A DNA stretch of 64,000 nt from Microbacterium murale (GCF_014635185.1 NZ_BMCM01000004.1:186001-250000); one strand, 5' to 3'; numbered from the stretch's first letter, positions 17,660 to 26,632 are shown. Made by a program: numbers and translations. Notes: a model not told the origin generated them from the sequence alone.

Positions 17660-18271
17660 TCAGCGTCGACGAGCGGTCACCGCACCGTGCGGGCGCCGGC
17701 TCACTTCCCCGGGCGTGCGGTCACGCCGTTCGCGGGAGATGACGGTGAGATCGACATCCGCAAGGAGTTCGGAGAGCGCGTCGCCCGACCAGAAGTATGC
17801 GGGGACGACGGCGTGGGGGAACTGCTCGCGGGGAACGCCTTCGAAGTAGCCGATGAGCAGCGAGCCACCTGGCTCGAGCACCCGAGCGAGCTCGGCGAGG
17901 ATCAGCGGAAGCTCGGCCGGAGGCGTGTGGATGAGGGAGTACCAGGCAAGGATGCCGCCGAAAGACGCGTCCGCGAACGGCAGGTCGCGGAGCGTTGCCT
18001 GTTCGAAGACGAGATGCGGCGAGCGAGCGCGGGCAGCGACGAGAAACTGCGACGCGATGTCGACGCCGACGACGTCGCGGTGTCCATCGTGGAGGAACTC
18101 GGTCCACAGCCCTGGGCCGCATCCGGCATCCAGCATCCGTCCCTGTGATTGATCACGCCATGCCCCGATGAGCTCCCGATCGGCGGCGTCCATCTGCGCG
18201 ATCGATCCCGCGATCTCGAGGTACTCGGTGGCGCGGGCGTCATAGGCCGCGGCGATCGCATCGTCGGTCAT
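17660..18271 (-). CDS. Class I SAM-dependent methyltransferase
   Basis: A 203-residue methyltransferase. Motif I is MLDAGCGPGLWTEFL (about residues 45-59), followed by GVDIASQFLVAARA and an acidic motif FGGILAWYSLIHTPP. The ATG at 18271 (MTDDAIAAAYD) is chosen because TAGGCT lies seven bases before it and the fold begins there; the frame stays open upstream into the oxidoreductase gene. The substrate is unknown; the type resembles UbiE/COQ5-like small-molecule methyltransferases. Confidence 0.8.
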   Translation of the reverse strand: MTDDAIAAAYDARATEYLEIAGSIAQMDAADRELIGAWRDQSQGRMLDAGCGPGLWTEFLHDGHRDVVGVDIASQFLVAARARSPHLVFEQATLRDLPFADASFGGILAWYSLIHTPPAELPLILAELARVLEPGGSLLIGYFEGVPREQFPHAVVPAYFWSGDALSELLADVDLTVISRERRDRTPGEVSRRPHGAVTARRR

Positions 18272-18278
18272 GACGACG

Positions 18279-18284
18279 AGCCTA
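18279..18284 (-). promoter_or_regulatory. -10 box of a probably leaderless promoter (methyltransferase)
   Basis: TAGGCT on the reverse strand, then seven bases, then ATG at 18271. It sits just upstream of the stop of the molybdopterin oxidoreductase gene (18289). Confidence 0.4.
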
Positions 18285-18288
18285 CGGA

Positions 18289-19824
18289 TCAACTGACGGT
18301 CACGTTGATCCGGTGCCAGCCCTGCGCGCCATCCGGGGCAGGCGGCGCGGGGGTCGAGGTCTGCGTCTCGCCATCGACGCTGAGCGCGCGGCATTCGATC
18401 TCATGCGTGCCGGTCTCGGCGGTCCATGGCAGGCTCCACTGCACCCACGTGTCATCGGAGATCGCCGACGCGAGTTCCGCTCGTCGCCACGCCCCGCCGT
18501 CGATGCGCACCTCCACCCCGTCGACGCCGACGTGCTGATGCCACGCCATGCCGGCGATCACTGACGATCCCGCCTCGACGTCGCGTCCGTCTCTGGGCAC
18601 GTCGATCCGCGACTGCAACTTGATAGGGCCGCGCTCCGACCATCCGCGCGACGTCCAATAGGCGCTCGCCCTGTCGAACCGCGTGACTTCGAGTTCGGTC
18701 ACCCACTTGGTGGCCGACACGTACCCGTAGAGGCCGGGGACCACCAGTCGCACGGGGAAGCCGTGCGCGAGCGGGAGCGGCTCGCCGTTCATCCCGACGG
18801 CGAGTAACGAGTCCCGGTCGTCGGTGAGCGCCTCGAGCGGCGTCGATGCGGTGAATCCGTCGATCGAGGTGGAGAGCACCATGTCGGCATCCGTGGACAC
18901 ACCGGCCCGCGCGAGCAGCTCGCGCACCGGATACCCGAGCCACCTGGCATTGCCGATGAGGTCGCCGCCGACGGTGTTGGAGACGCACGCGAGGGTGATG
19001 TCGCTCTCCTGCAGCGGCAGCGCCAGGAGCTCGTCCCACGTGAGGACGACTTCGTGATCGACCATGCCGTGCACCCGCAGACTCCAATCCGCCGCATCGA
19101 CCTGCGGCACCACGAGGGCGGTGTCGATGCGGTAGAACTCGCCGTTCGGTGTGATCACCGGGGCAAGACCCTCTATTCCGAGCTCGGCCGCTGCCGGCAC
19201 AGCCGGTGCAGCAGTCGTCGCGGCAGGCAGCCGCACTGCTGCGCGCGCGGCCTCGACCGTGCGCACTGTCGCGCGTGCGAGGTTCCCGAAGACGAGCGCG
19301 GCCGCGCCGAGCGCCGCCGTCGCGCCGGTCCACACCAGGAACTGCCGACGATCGGGACCGTCCTTCGGCGCTTCCGCCGCAGGGGTCGCACGTTTCATGA
19401 GCACGCGCAGCGCGATCGCTCCGGCCGCGCCCGCGAGGATCGAAGGCAGCCATGCCAGCAGATCTCCGTCGGATCGCACCGTCGCCACGACGGCCCCGAC
19501 GATACCGAGCGCGACGAAGATCGCTGTTCCGACAGGGCGTCGCCACAACTCGAGCAGCCCAGCGGCTGCGGCTGCGAGACCGGCCACCAGCGCCATCGCC
19601 GTGAGGAGCGCAGCTTTGTCGCCGGTGCCGAACAGCTCTATCGCGAGGTCTTTCGCCCAGCTCGGCGCGATGTCGATGAGCCCGCCGCCGATCGCCGCGA
19701 ACGGGCTCGCGGACGGCGCGAGGAGGGATGCCGTCAGCTCACCGAGACCGGCGGCGAAGAGCACGGCCGCGAGACCGGCGGCCGCGGCACGCCATCGGGT
19801 TCTCGCAGCGCTGTATCGCCTCAT
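18289..19824 (-). CDS. Membrane-anchored molybdopterin-dependent oxidoreductase (sulfite-oxidase family)
   Basis: A 511-residue protein in two parts. Residues 1-150 carry several membrane segments. A twin-arginine-like motif DRRQFLVW (near 158-165) and another hydrophobic stretch precede the catalytic domain. The oxidoreductase molybdopterin-binding domain has the cofactor cysteine in LACVSNTVGGDLIGNARW (near 283), and the C-terminal Mo-co dimerisation domain starts around GPIKLQSRIDVP. So the active site should face outside the cell. Relatives oxidise sulfite or reduce sulfoxides and nitrate-like compounds; the substrate is not evident. TAAGCT six bases before the ATG gives a leaderless start. 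Confidence 0.87.
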   Translation of the reverse strand: MRRYSAARTRWRAAAAGLAAVLFAAGLGELTASLLAPSASPFAAIGGGLIDIAPSWAKDLAIELFGTGDKAALLTAMALVAGLAAAAAGLLELWRRPVGTAIFVALGIVGAVVATVRSDGDLLAWLPSILAGAAGAIALRVLMKRATPAAEAPKDGPDRRQFLVWTGATAALGAAALVFGNLARATVRTVEAARAAVRLPAATTAAPAVPAAAELGIEGLAPVITPNGEFYRIDTALVVPQVDAADWSLRVHGMVDHEVVLTWDELLALPLQESDITLACVSNTVGGDLIGNARWLGYPVRELLARAGVSTDADMVLSTSIDGFTASTPLEALTDDRDSLLAVGMNGEPLPLAHGFPVRLVVPGLYGYVSATKWVTELEVTRFDRASAYWTSRGWSERGPIKLQSRIDVPRDGRDVEAGSSVIAGMAWHQHVGVDGVEVRIDGGAWRRAELASAISDDTWVQWSLPWTAETGTHEIECRALSVDGETQTSTPAPPAPDGAQGWHRINVTVS

Positions 19825-19830
19825 TCGATG

Positions 19831-19836
19831 AGCTTA
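19831..19836 (-). promoter_or_regulatory. -10 box of a leaderless promoter (molybdopterin oxidoreductase)
   Basis: TAAGCT on the reverse strand, six bases, then ATG at 19824. Confidence 0.5.
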
Positions 19837-19909
19837 CGCGCGGATGCGCGCCTATCGACCCGCAGAACGCGGCATCACCGCCCGCTGCGTGGCGTGCGTG
19901 CGCTTCGCT

Positions 19910-19973
19910 CGGAGAATTGCGCTATCTTCGGAGCGATTCTGGCGATTCTCTCCGAGACGAGCGCAGTTCTCCG
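19910..19973. repeat. Long imperfect hairpin between rsmI and the molybdopterin oxidoreductase gene
   Basis: CGGAGAATTGCGCT (19910-19923) pairs with AGCGCAGTTCTCCG (19960-19973): 14 pairs with one T-G wobble on the plus strand, and a 36-base loop that holds two GCGATTCT copies and further CGGAG/CTCCG pairs. It could end rsmI transcripts, although no T-run follows, or be a dispersed palindromic element. Confidence 0.5.
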
Positions 19974-19997
19974 AAGAACGTGCACGGCTCGCGTCCG

Positions 19998-20819
19998 TCA
20001 TGGCTTACGGGCTGCGAGCGCCTGCTGGTAGAGGTCGCGCGAGCTCAGGCCGGTCGCAGCGGCGACCTCCGCACACGCCTCCTTCAGACGCATGCCGCTT
20101 TCGACGAGCGCCTGCACCTGGGCGCCGGCATCCTCTGCCGAGACATCTTGATGCGGGGCGCCTTCGACCACGACGACGATCTCGCCCTTGACGCCGTTCT
20201 CGGCCCACTCCACGAGCTCGGATGCTGTGCCACGGCGCACCTCCTCGTAGAACTTCGTCAGCTCACGGCACACCGCGATGCGGCGGTCTGAGCCGAATGC
20301 CGCCCCCATGTCGGCGAGCGTCGAGACGAGGCGGGCGGGCGATTCGAAGAAGACCATGGTGCGTTTCTCGCTCGCGACGGACCGGAGCGCCGTCCGCCGC
20401 TCCCCCGGTTTGCGCGGCAGGAAGCCCTCGAACGTGAAGCGGTCGGTCGGCAGACCCGAGATCGCGAGCGCCATGAGCACCGCGCTCGGTCCGGGGATCG
20501 CCGTCACCGTGACGCCCTGTGCGACCGCTTCCGCGACCAGCCCGTAGCCGGGATCGCTGACCGCCGGCATCCCGGCGTCGCTGACGACCACGATGTCCTG
20601 CTCGGCGGCGAGGGCGGCGAGCTCGGCTGCCAGGTGCTTCTCGTTGTGATCGTGCAGGGCGATGAGTCGCGGTCGATTCTCGATCTGCAGCGCGCGAAGC
20701 AGGTGAGCTGTGGTGCGGGTGTCCTCCGCTGCGACGATCTCGGCGTTCTCCAGCACCTCGATGAGGCGGCGGGACGCATCGCCGAGGTTTCCGATCGGAG
20801 TCGCGGCGAGGATGATCAC
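19998..20819 (-). CDS. rsmI: 16S rRNA (cytidine(1402)-2'-O)-methyltransferase
   Basis: A 273-residue tetrapyrrole-methylase-fold enzyme that 2'-O-methylates C1402 in the ribosomal decoding centre. Typical motifs are ATPIGNLGDASRR at the start, AEDTRTTAHLL, SDAGMPAVSDPG, IPGPSAVLMALAISGL and FYEEVRRGTASEL. The GTG at 20819 follows TAAGCT by six bases with no ribosome-binding site, so it is probably leaderless. It is divergent from the protein mannosyltransferase gene, an arrangement common in actinobacteria. Confidence 0.95.
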   Translation of the reverse strand: MIILAATPIGNLGDASRRLIEVLENAEIVAAEDTRTTAHLLRALQIENRPRLIALHDHNEKHLAAELAALAAEQDIVVVSDAGMPAVSDPGYGLVAEAVAQGVTVTAIPGPSAVLMALAISGLPTDRFTFEGFLPRKPGERRTALRSVASEKRTMVFFESPARLVSTLADMGAAFGSDRRIAVCRELTKFYEEVRRGTASELVEWAENGVKGEIVVVVEGAPHQDVSAEDAGAQVQALVESGMRLKEACAEVAAATGLSSRDLYQQALAARKP

Positions 20820-20859
20820 AGGATCAGCTTAGGCGCGCCCTGCCGCTTAGGCTTATGCC
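20820..20859. promoter_or_regulatory. Two face-to-face leaderless promoters for rsmI and pmt
   Basis: The 40 bases between the start codons hold TAAGCT (20831-20826, reverse) six bases before the rsmI GTG, and TAGGCT (20848-20853, forward) six bases before the pmt GTG. The expected -35 zone of each promoter falls on the -10 box of the other, so the two polymerases would compete. Confidence 0.55.
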
Positions 20860-22410
20860 GTGACCGCGCCCGTGCCTCTGCTTCCGCCCCCTGCGGAGCG
20901 TCTGACCAGGTGGGGCCGGTTGCGTGATCGGCTGCTGCTCGATCCGGACTGGAATCGCGTCATCCGCTGGCTCTCGCCGCTGGTGATCACTGCGCTCGCG
21001 GCGGTGCTGCGCCTGGCGAACCTTGCGCATCCGAATGTGCTCGCGTTCGATGAGACGTACTACGTCAAGGATGCCTGGTCGCTGTGGACGCTCGGCTACG
21101 AAGGCACCTGGGGCGACGGTGCGAACGAGGCGTTCATCACCGGCGACACCACAGCGCTGAGCGCAACCGGCAGCTTCGTGGTGCACCCTCCACTCGGCAA
21201 GTGGATCATCACCCTCGGCATGGGCGTGTTCGGTGCGGGAGGCAGCGCGGCCTGGCGCCTGATGGTCGCCCTGATCGGCGCGGCCACGGTTCTGCTCGTG
21301 TACTTCGTCGCCAATGAACTGACGAGATCGGTCGTCGCGGCGACGGTCGCGGGGCTCCTGCTCGCGATCGACGGACTCAGCATCGTGATGAGCCGGATCG
21401 CGCTGCTCGACGGCATCCTGACTTTCTTCATCCTGCTGGGGTTCTTGTTCATCCTGTACGACCGCCGACGCAGCATCCCGCTGGTGGAGAATGCCGATCC
21501 GGATGCACCCGATCCGCTCTGGGGGCGTGTGATCTGGCGCCGCCCGTGGGTGATCGCGGCGGGTGTCGCGCTGGGCGCGGCCTGCGCGGTGAAGTGGTCG
21601 GGGCTCTACGCGCTGGCGGGTGCAGGGCTGTATCTCGTCGTCACGGATGCGCTGGCGCGTCGACGTGCAGGTGTGCTGTTCTGGCCGACGGATGCCGCGT
21701 TCCGGCAGGGCGCGGTCTCGTTCGTTCTGCTGGTGCCGGCGGCGCTGCTCACGTATCTCGTGAGTTGGACGGGGTGGCTGGTGACGGCCGGTGGGTACGA
21801 TCGCCAGGCTGCTGGGAATCCGTTCGCGTCGCTGTGGAAGTATCACGAGTCGATCTACGGCTTCCACGTCGGGCTCAGCAGCGGGCACCCGTACGCGAGT
21901 CCGGCATGGCAATGGCCGTTCCTCATCCGTCCGACCGCGGTCTGGGTGGGAGATGATCAGAGCTGCGGCACCGATCACTGCATCTCGGTGGTGTCGTCGG
22001 TGCCGAATCCGCTGATCTGGTACGCCGGGATCGCCGCGGCGATATTCCTGCTCTATCGCTTCGTGCGCGGGCTCATCCGGCGCTCGCCGATGCCGTGGAC
22101 CTACGCGATCCCACTGGTCGGCCTCGGCGTGACCTACGTGCCGTGGCTGCTGTACCCCGAGCGCACGATCTTCCAGTTCTACACAGTGGTGATGATGCCG
22201 TTCCTGGTGCTCGCACTGGTGCTCGCGCTGAGGGAGATCGCCGGACGCCGCGATGAACCGCTGCATCGCCGGCAGTCGGGCGAACGCACGGTCATCGTCT
22301 TCCTCGTGGTCACGGTGCTCGTTTCGGCATTCTTCTACCCGGTATGGGTCGGGATGAACGTCCCGTACGAATTCTGGCTGATCCACAACTGGATGCCGAC
22401 CTGGGTGTGA
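20860..22410 (+). CDS. pmt: Polyprenol-phosphate-mannose--protein mannosyltransferase (PMT family)
   Basis: A 516-residue multi-spanning GT39 enzyme that moves mannose from polyprenyl-phosphate-mannose to Ser/Thr of secreted proteins. The first outer loop has FDETYYVKDAW (the conserved Asp-Glu pair), later HPPLGKW and RIALLDGILTFF, and the C-terminal PMT_C domain contains HEIxFH-like KYHESIYGFHVGL. About ten hydrophobic segments follow. The GTG start is leaderless. Divergence from rsmI is conserved in actinobacteria and supports the call. Confidence 0.93.
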   Translation: MTAPVPLLPPPAERLTRWGRLRDRLLLDPDWNRVIRWLSPLVITALAAVLRLANLAHPNVLAFDETYYVKDAWSLWTLGYEGTWGDGANEAFITGDTTALSATGSFVVHPPLGKWIITLGMGVFGAGGSAAWRLMVALIGAATVLLVYFVANELTRSVVAATVAGLLLAIDGLSIVMSRIALLDGILTFFILLGFLFILYDRRRSIPLVENADPDAPDPLWGRVIWRRPWVIAAGVALGAACAVKWSGLYALAGAGLYLVVTDALARRRAGVLFWPTDAAFRQGAVSFVLLVPAALLTYLVSWTGWLVTAGGYDRQAAGNPFASLWKYHESIYGFHVGLSSGHPYASPAWQWPFLIRPTAVWVGDDQSCGTDHCISVVSSVPNPLIWYAGIAAAIFLLYRFVRGLIRRSPMPWTYAIPLVGLGVTYVPWLLYPERTIFQFYTVVMMPFLVLALVLALREIAGRRDEPLHRRQSGERTVIVFLVVTVLVSAFFYPVWVGMNVPYEFWLIHNWMPTWV

Positions 22411-22453
22411 GTGCGGTCGGTTCGATGTCGGTGGCCCCGACGAATATGGCCGC

Positions 22454-22915
22454 ATGCAGAGGCAGCGACCACACATCGACGAGATCCTGACCGCTTTCCT
22501 GAGCGCGCAGCTCAAAGGCAAGACGGGTCTGCGTCGCCGACGAATCGCTACGGCCGATGCGCAGCTGCGCCGATGCTTGGAGGCTGAGGGGCACCGCATC
22601 TTGACCGATGGCGATCGCTCGGTGCTGGACCTCGAACGCGAGATCACGCCCGAAGATGCCTTCGTGCGAACGATGTTCGCCGACGATCTGCTTTTCGGGC
22701 TCGGCATCTATGTGTCCGAGCCATGGCTGCTGCCTGACCGGATCGACCGCGGGGTGCAACTGCGTTTCGCCGAGACGCTCGCGACGCAGCTGATCTCCTG
22801 GCGACTGATCGACCAGTGGGACTTCAGCTGCGCGCTGCTCGATCTGCGCGGCTCGATCCGCAGGGCGAAGGCTGCGCAACGAGCGAGCCACCCGGCACCG
22901 CCGATCGGCAGATAG
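22454..22915 (+). CDS. Conserved-looking hypothetical protein, 153 residues
   Basis: I do not recognise this protein. It is soluble, starts MQRQRPHIDEILTAFLSAQ, is rich in Arg, Asp and Leu, and has no signal peptide or membrane segment. The centre (EDAFVRTMFADDLLFGLGIYVSEPWLLPDRIDRG) looks helical. GAATAT lies six bases before the ATG, resembling the leaderless promoters here. Codon use matches the surroundings, and the small gene behind it is spaced by ten bases, so they may be expressed together. Confidence 0.6.
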   Translation: MQRQRPHIDEILTAFLSAQLKGKTGLRRRRIATADAQLRRCLEAEGHRILTDGDRSVLDLEREITPEDAFVRTMFADDLLFGLGIYVSEPWLLPDRIDRGVQLRFAETLATQLISWRLIDQWDFSCALLDLRGSIRRAKAAQRASHPAPPIGR

Positions 22916-22918
22916 CAT
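22913..22918 (+). promoter_or_regulatory. -10 box of a probably leaderless promoter (71-residue protein)
   Basis: TAGCAT, then seven bases, then ATG at 22926. It overlaps the stop region of the gene in front. Confidence 0.4.
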
Positions 22919-22925
22919 CGCGTCC

Positions 22926-23141
22926 ATGGGCGCTCCAAGCGGGTTCGCATATGAGATGCACGGCGAGGACGTCGTGATCAGCCACCATGGCAGGCGAGCG
23001 ACCGTGCTTCGCGGAGAACGCGCAGCGGAATTCCTGGCTGAGGTGGATCGGGGTGATCCGCAACTGCTCATGGCACGCGTGACGGGGAACTATCGACGAG
23101 GCAACGAGCGGATGGCACGGCAGCACCCGCGCAACCAGTAA
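22926..23141 (+). CDS. Small hypothetical protein, 71 residues
   Basis: A small soluble protein without a recognised domain. The part VVISHHGRRATVLRGERAAEFLAEVDRGDPQLLMARVTGNYRRGNE alternates charged and hydrophobic residues as in a folded alpha/beta mini-domain; it resembles unnamed short proteins found in many actinobacteria. It ends 32 bases before the convergent DUF222 gene. Start and frame are supported by TAGCAT seven bases upstream and by codon use. Confidence 0.6.
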   Translation: MGAPSGFAYEMHGEDVVISHHGRRATVLRGERAAEFLAEVDRGDPQLLMARVTGNYRRGNERMARQHPRNQ

Positions 23142-23148
23142 CTGCTCG

Positions 23149-23173
23149 CCCGGGATTCTCGCGCCCGGGTTTC
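23149..23173. terminator. Possible terminator between convergent genes
   Basis: Two CCCGGG blocks (23149-23154 and 23164-23169) can pair as a short stem and are followed by TTTCT on the plus strand. The stem is only six pairs. Confidence 0.3.
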
Positions 23174-24700
23174 TCATCCTGGTGCGGGTTGTCGTTGGTG
23201 TGGGCTTCGGGTGGGGTGCCAGTGCTGGTGGGGGTCCCACCAGGCGGGGCCGCGGACTTCGGGGACGCCGTGGTTCATGCGGATGACCCATTCGGTCAAA
23301 TGCAGGGTGCGGTGATGGAACCAGCACAGCAGCACCCCGTTGTCGGTATGCGTGGGTCCGCCCTGGGCGTGCTCGTGCACGTGATGCACTTCGCACCAGG
23401 TCGCGGGGATCGTGCACCCCGGGATCACACACCCACCATCTCTCGCGGTGATCGCGCGGCGTTGCAGGGCGTTGAAGATCCGGCCACTGGTGCCGATCGA
23501 CACGATCCGGCCATGCTCGTCGAACAGGATCCGTTGGATACCGCCCGCGCACCCGGTCTGCAGTGCCGCAGTCAACGGGACGAGGTCACCGGTGTGCCCG
23601 ATCTGCGCCCACCCGTTCCCTGCCGCGAGGTCCGCGGCGGTCGCCGCGACAGTGAGCGTCGGCGCGGCACCACCCAGGTGCGGGAACAGATCGGTACGAG
23701 CCGCGGTGTTCAGAATCGCCGCCAGCGCATCATGGACCTTCTGCCCACGCGTGCGGGTGTCCGTGAACACGGGACCGTCCGCGGGATCCGTCTCCTCTGA
23801 TGGCTCGAACCGCACACCACTGTGCTGCCCCGTCGACCCGCCACCGGTCGACCCGCTGCCCGTCGTGCCGGTGTCGGTTGACTCGCCGCCGGTTGCGTCG
23901 CCGTCCCTGCCTGGGTCGTCCGCCCCGTTCACCTTGGGGTTGAGGAGACTGTCGATCAGCAGGGCGAGTTGCGCGGCCACTTCGGGCAGCAGGCTGCCGC
24001 GCACGGGGGCGGCGCCGTCCTTCACTTTCCCGATGGAGAAGTACCGTCCTCGCATCGCGGCCTCTTCCGCCGGCTCCGCACCATCCGGGTCCAGATACGC
24101 GACCATCACCCGCGCCAACACTCCCAGGTCCTCCGGCAGAGGGATCGGACGCGGCGCCTCACTGTCCGCAGCATCGCCAGTCATCCCGCGGGCGAAGTCG
24201 GCAAGCTGCCGGTCGGCCTCGACCCGGTTCTCGTCACTGATCCGGCGGGCGGACTGCTCGATCGGATCCGTCGCCGCCAACAACCCCGCCACCCCCAGAC
24301 GCCCCTCGACCATCACCTCACGCAACGCCTGATACCGGGCCGGCAGGAACACCCCATCCGTGATGCCGCGGTCTCGGCGCACCAGGCGTGCCGCCCGCAC
24401 GAGCCGCGTAGCTCCTCGAGTATCGGTGCCGGTCAGCATCCGCACCAGATCCGCGGGCTTGGAGCAGCCGTACCGGGTCGTCATCCGCTCTTCCTTCACC
24501 CCGGCCGACCGGTCGCAGACCTGCACCGTCGCCTCGACCTGCACGCCTTCCAGGCGCCGCTGCATCTTCCCCGTCAGCGCGAGCAACTCCGCAGCATCCG
24601 CATCCGACAACCCCGGGATCGCCTCCGCACCGAACGCATCACGCGCCACGGAATCGAGGGACTCCTCGAGTTCCCGAAACCGAGCAACGATGCTGTTCAT
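23174..24700 (-). CDS. DUF222 / HNH endonuclease domain protein (13E12 repeat family)
   Basis: A 508-residue protein. The N-terminal two thirds belong to DUF222 (VEATVQVCDRSAGVKEERMTTRYGCSKPADLV). A Ser/Thr/Gly-rich linker (STDTGTTGSGSTGGGSTGQ) interrupts it near residues 280-300. The C-terminus is an HNH nuclease: CVIPGC, then CEVHHVHEH, then DNGVLLCWFHHRTLH. Such proteins are multicopy in Microbacteriaceae and mycobacteria and are often thought to be linked to mobile DNA; their role is not established. I chose the ATG at 24700 (MNSIVARF); one three codons upstream at 24709 is also possible. Confidence 0.85.
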   Translation of the reverse strand: MNSIVARFRELEESLDSVARDAFGAEAIPGLSDADAAELLALTGKMQRRLEGVQVEATVQVCDRSAGVKEERMTTRYGCSKPADLVRMLTGTDTRGATRLVRAARLVRRDRGITDGVFLPARYQALREVMVEGRLGVAGLLAATDPIEQSARRISDENRVEADRQLADFARGMTGDAADSEAPRPIPLPEDLGVLARVMVAYLDPDGAEPAEEAAMRGRYFSIGKVKDGAAPVRGSLLPEVAAQLALLIDSLLNPKVNGADDPGRDGDATGGESTDTGTTGSGSTGGGSTGQHSGVRFEPSEETDPADGPVFTDTRTRGQKVHDALAAILNTAARTDLFPHLGGAAPTLTVAATAADLAAGNGWAQIGHTGDLVPLTAALQTGCAGGIQRILFDEHGRIVSIGTSGRIFNALQRRAITARDGGCVIPGCTIPATWCEVHHVHEHAQGGPTHTDNGVLLCWFHHRTLHLTEWVIRMNHGVPEVRGPAWWDPHQHWHPTRSPHQRQPAPG

Positions 24701-24835
24701 ACCACCCATTCAACACCGGGCCACAGACATTCCACCCCGCTTTTCAGGCTGATCAGACAACTATTCCGAACAATTCTCCCCGCGCTACACACTGCAGCAT
24801 CCGCTACATAATCCGACGTCAGATACGACCAGGAA

Positions 24836-26632
24836 TCACCGCTCCCCGACGAGCTCCGCGGGATCATCGACCGGTAGTCGGCAGACGAACGCCCGACAGT
24901 CATACGCGAGACCGGACGCCGCGCCCTTGCCCTCGAACAGCTCGAAACCGGCATCCGCGAACGCACGCGCCTGAGCCGGCGTCACGACTGCGATCACGTC
25001 GGCGTCCACTCCGCGCGAAGCGACGGCGAGCGGCCCTGAACGATCATCGGTGACGACGACCAGCTGACGAGGCGGTTCGATCAGACCCGCGGCCACCGCC
25101 AGAAGCGAGCCATGTCCGAACGGATGCTGCAGAGCGGATGCCGCATGCGCCTGCACCTGCTCCTCGGCCGCCGCCCGATATCGCGACCCGGCACCCAGTC
25201 GCCACGCCGCCAGCGCCGCCCCTGCAAGAGCCGAGACGGCCGACGGCAGGTCGCCATCGGTCTGATCGGGAGCGGATGCCACACCCTGCGCCGCCAGCAC
25301 TGGGTCTGCCGCGGCGCCCTCGTCGAGCGCCTCGTCGAGGAGATCGCGACCCGCCGAAGCCCACGACACGTCACCCGTGGCCACTGCCAGGCCGAACAGC
25401 CCTTCCGCGAGGAGCCCCAGATCCGCAAGGGTCGCGACGGCTGTCGATGCGACACCATCCAGCGACGCTCTGACGAGCCGCCCGTCAGGCGAGCGGTTGG
25501 TCGACAGCACGAACGACGCCGCTGCAGCCGCAGCATCCGACCATTCCGGCTCTCCGAGCACAGCACTCGCCCGCGCCACGGCACCGATCGCGAGGCCGTT
25601 CCACGCCGTGATGACCTTGCCGTCGACCGCGGGCGGTTCCAGAGACGAACGATCGGCGGCGAGGTAGTAGCCGCCTTCGCTGCGCTGCCCGTCGATCCAG
25701 GATTCCGAGTCCTGCGCAGCGCCGAAGGCGCCGCCCTCGCGCCGCAGCACATCGAGCAGGAAGGAGGCGATCCCCCGCGCCGTCGATTCGTCGCCTTCCG
25801 CGACCGCCACATCGAGCAGCTGCGCGTTGTCTGTCAGCATCCGCTCGTAGTGGGGCACGGTCCAATCGCGCTGCGTCGCATACCGGAAGAAGCCTCCGTC
25901 GACGTCGTGCAGAGCGGATGCCGACATCGCGGCGAGCGCGCGCGTCGCAGCGGCCGCCGCATCTGCTGCCTCACGGTGCACGAGCGGACTCTGCAGGAAC
26001 CGCAGCGTCGTCGCCACAGGGAACTTCGGCGCTCCACCGAACCCGCCGAACGTCGCGTCCTCACGCGCGGCGATCGCCGCAGCAGCGGCGGCCAGGCCCG
26101 CAGACGACGGCAGCGGAGACGGCGTGGTGTTCGCAGCGCTCGCGAGCGCATCGGCCACAGCATCCGCCGATTCGATCGCCTGCTCGCGACGAAGCGTCCA
26201 GGCCTCCCGCACCGCGGCGAGCACATCCCGGAATCCGGGCATGCCGCCCGTCGCGGAAGGAGGCCAGTACGTGCCGGCGTAGAACGTGCGCCCCTGCGGT
26301 GTCGCGAATACGGTCAACGGCCAGCCGAGATTCTGCGTGAATGCGGACGCCGCAGCCATGTACGCTCCGTCGACATCAGGGTGCTCCTCCCGATCGACCT
26401 TGACCGCGACGAAGCCGTCGTTGATGAGCGCAGCAGTCTCGGGATCCGAGAAGGACTCGCGTGCCATGACGTGGCACCAGTGGCACGTCGAATAGCCGAT
26501 CGAGATCATCAGCGGCACGTCTCGTCGCTGCGCCTCGGCGAATGCATCCACGCCCCACGGGAACCAGTCGACCGGATTGTCGGCGTGCGAGCGCAGATAC
26601 GGACTGAGCGTGTCGGCGAGACGATTCGTCAT
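24836..26632 (-). CDS. Thioredoxin-domain protein of the YyaL/DUF255 family
   Basis: A 598-residue protein. The N-terminal thioredoxin-like domain carries STCHWCHVM (a CxxC motif) near residues 50-58, with [23 protein letters not shown] before it, the hallmark of this family. The rest is an alpha/alpha-barrel like that of six-hairpin glycosidases. Its biochemical role is not settled; spermatogenesis-associated protein 20 is the human relative. I chose the ATG at 26632 over a GTG at 26641 because [13 protein letters not shown] fits the family start and GTGGGG precedes it. Confidence 0.87.
   Translation of the reverse strand: MTNRLADTLSPYLRSHADNPVDWFPWGVDAFAEAQRRDVPLMISIGYSTCHWCHVMARESFSDPETAALINDGFVAVKVDREEHPDVDGAYMAAASAFTQNLGWPLTVFATPQGRTFYAGTYWPPSATGGMPGFRDVLAAVREAWTLRREQAIESADAVADALASAANTTPSPLPSSAGLAAAAAAIAAREDATFGGFGGAPKFPVATTLRFLQSPLVHREAADAAAAATRALAAMSASALHDVDGGFFRYATQRDWTVPHYERMLTDNAQLLDVAVAEGDESTARGIASFLLDVLRREGGAFGAAQDSESWIDGQRSEGGYYLAADRSSLEPPAVDGKVITAWNGLAIGAVARASAVLGEPEWSDAAAAAASFVLSTNRSPDGRLVRASLDGVASTAVATLADLGLLAEGLFGLAVATGDVSWASAGRDLLDEALDEGAAADPVLAAQGVASAPDQTDGDLPSAVSALAGAALAAWRLGAGSRYRAAAEEQVQAHAASALQHPFGHGSLLAVAAGLIEPPRQLVVVTDDRSGPLAVASRGVDADVIAVVTPAQARAFADAGFELFEGKGAASGLAYDCRAFVCRLPVDDPAELVGER

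Noticed and set aside
20824-22707. 627-codon reverse frame opposite pmt
   Set aside because: Antisense shadow of the mannosyltransferase gene, with His/Arg/Asp-rich random-like sequence.
23174-24700. Homing endonuclease or mobile element boundary
   Set aside because: I see no flanking direct or inverted repeats, intron or integrase; the HNH domain alone does not show mobility.
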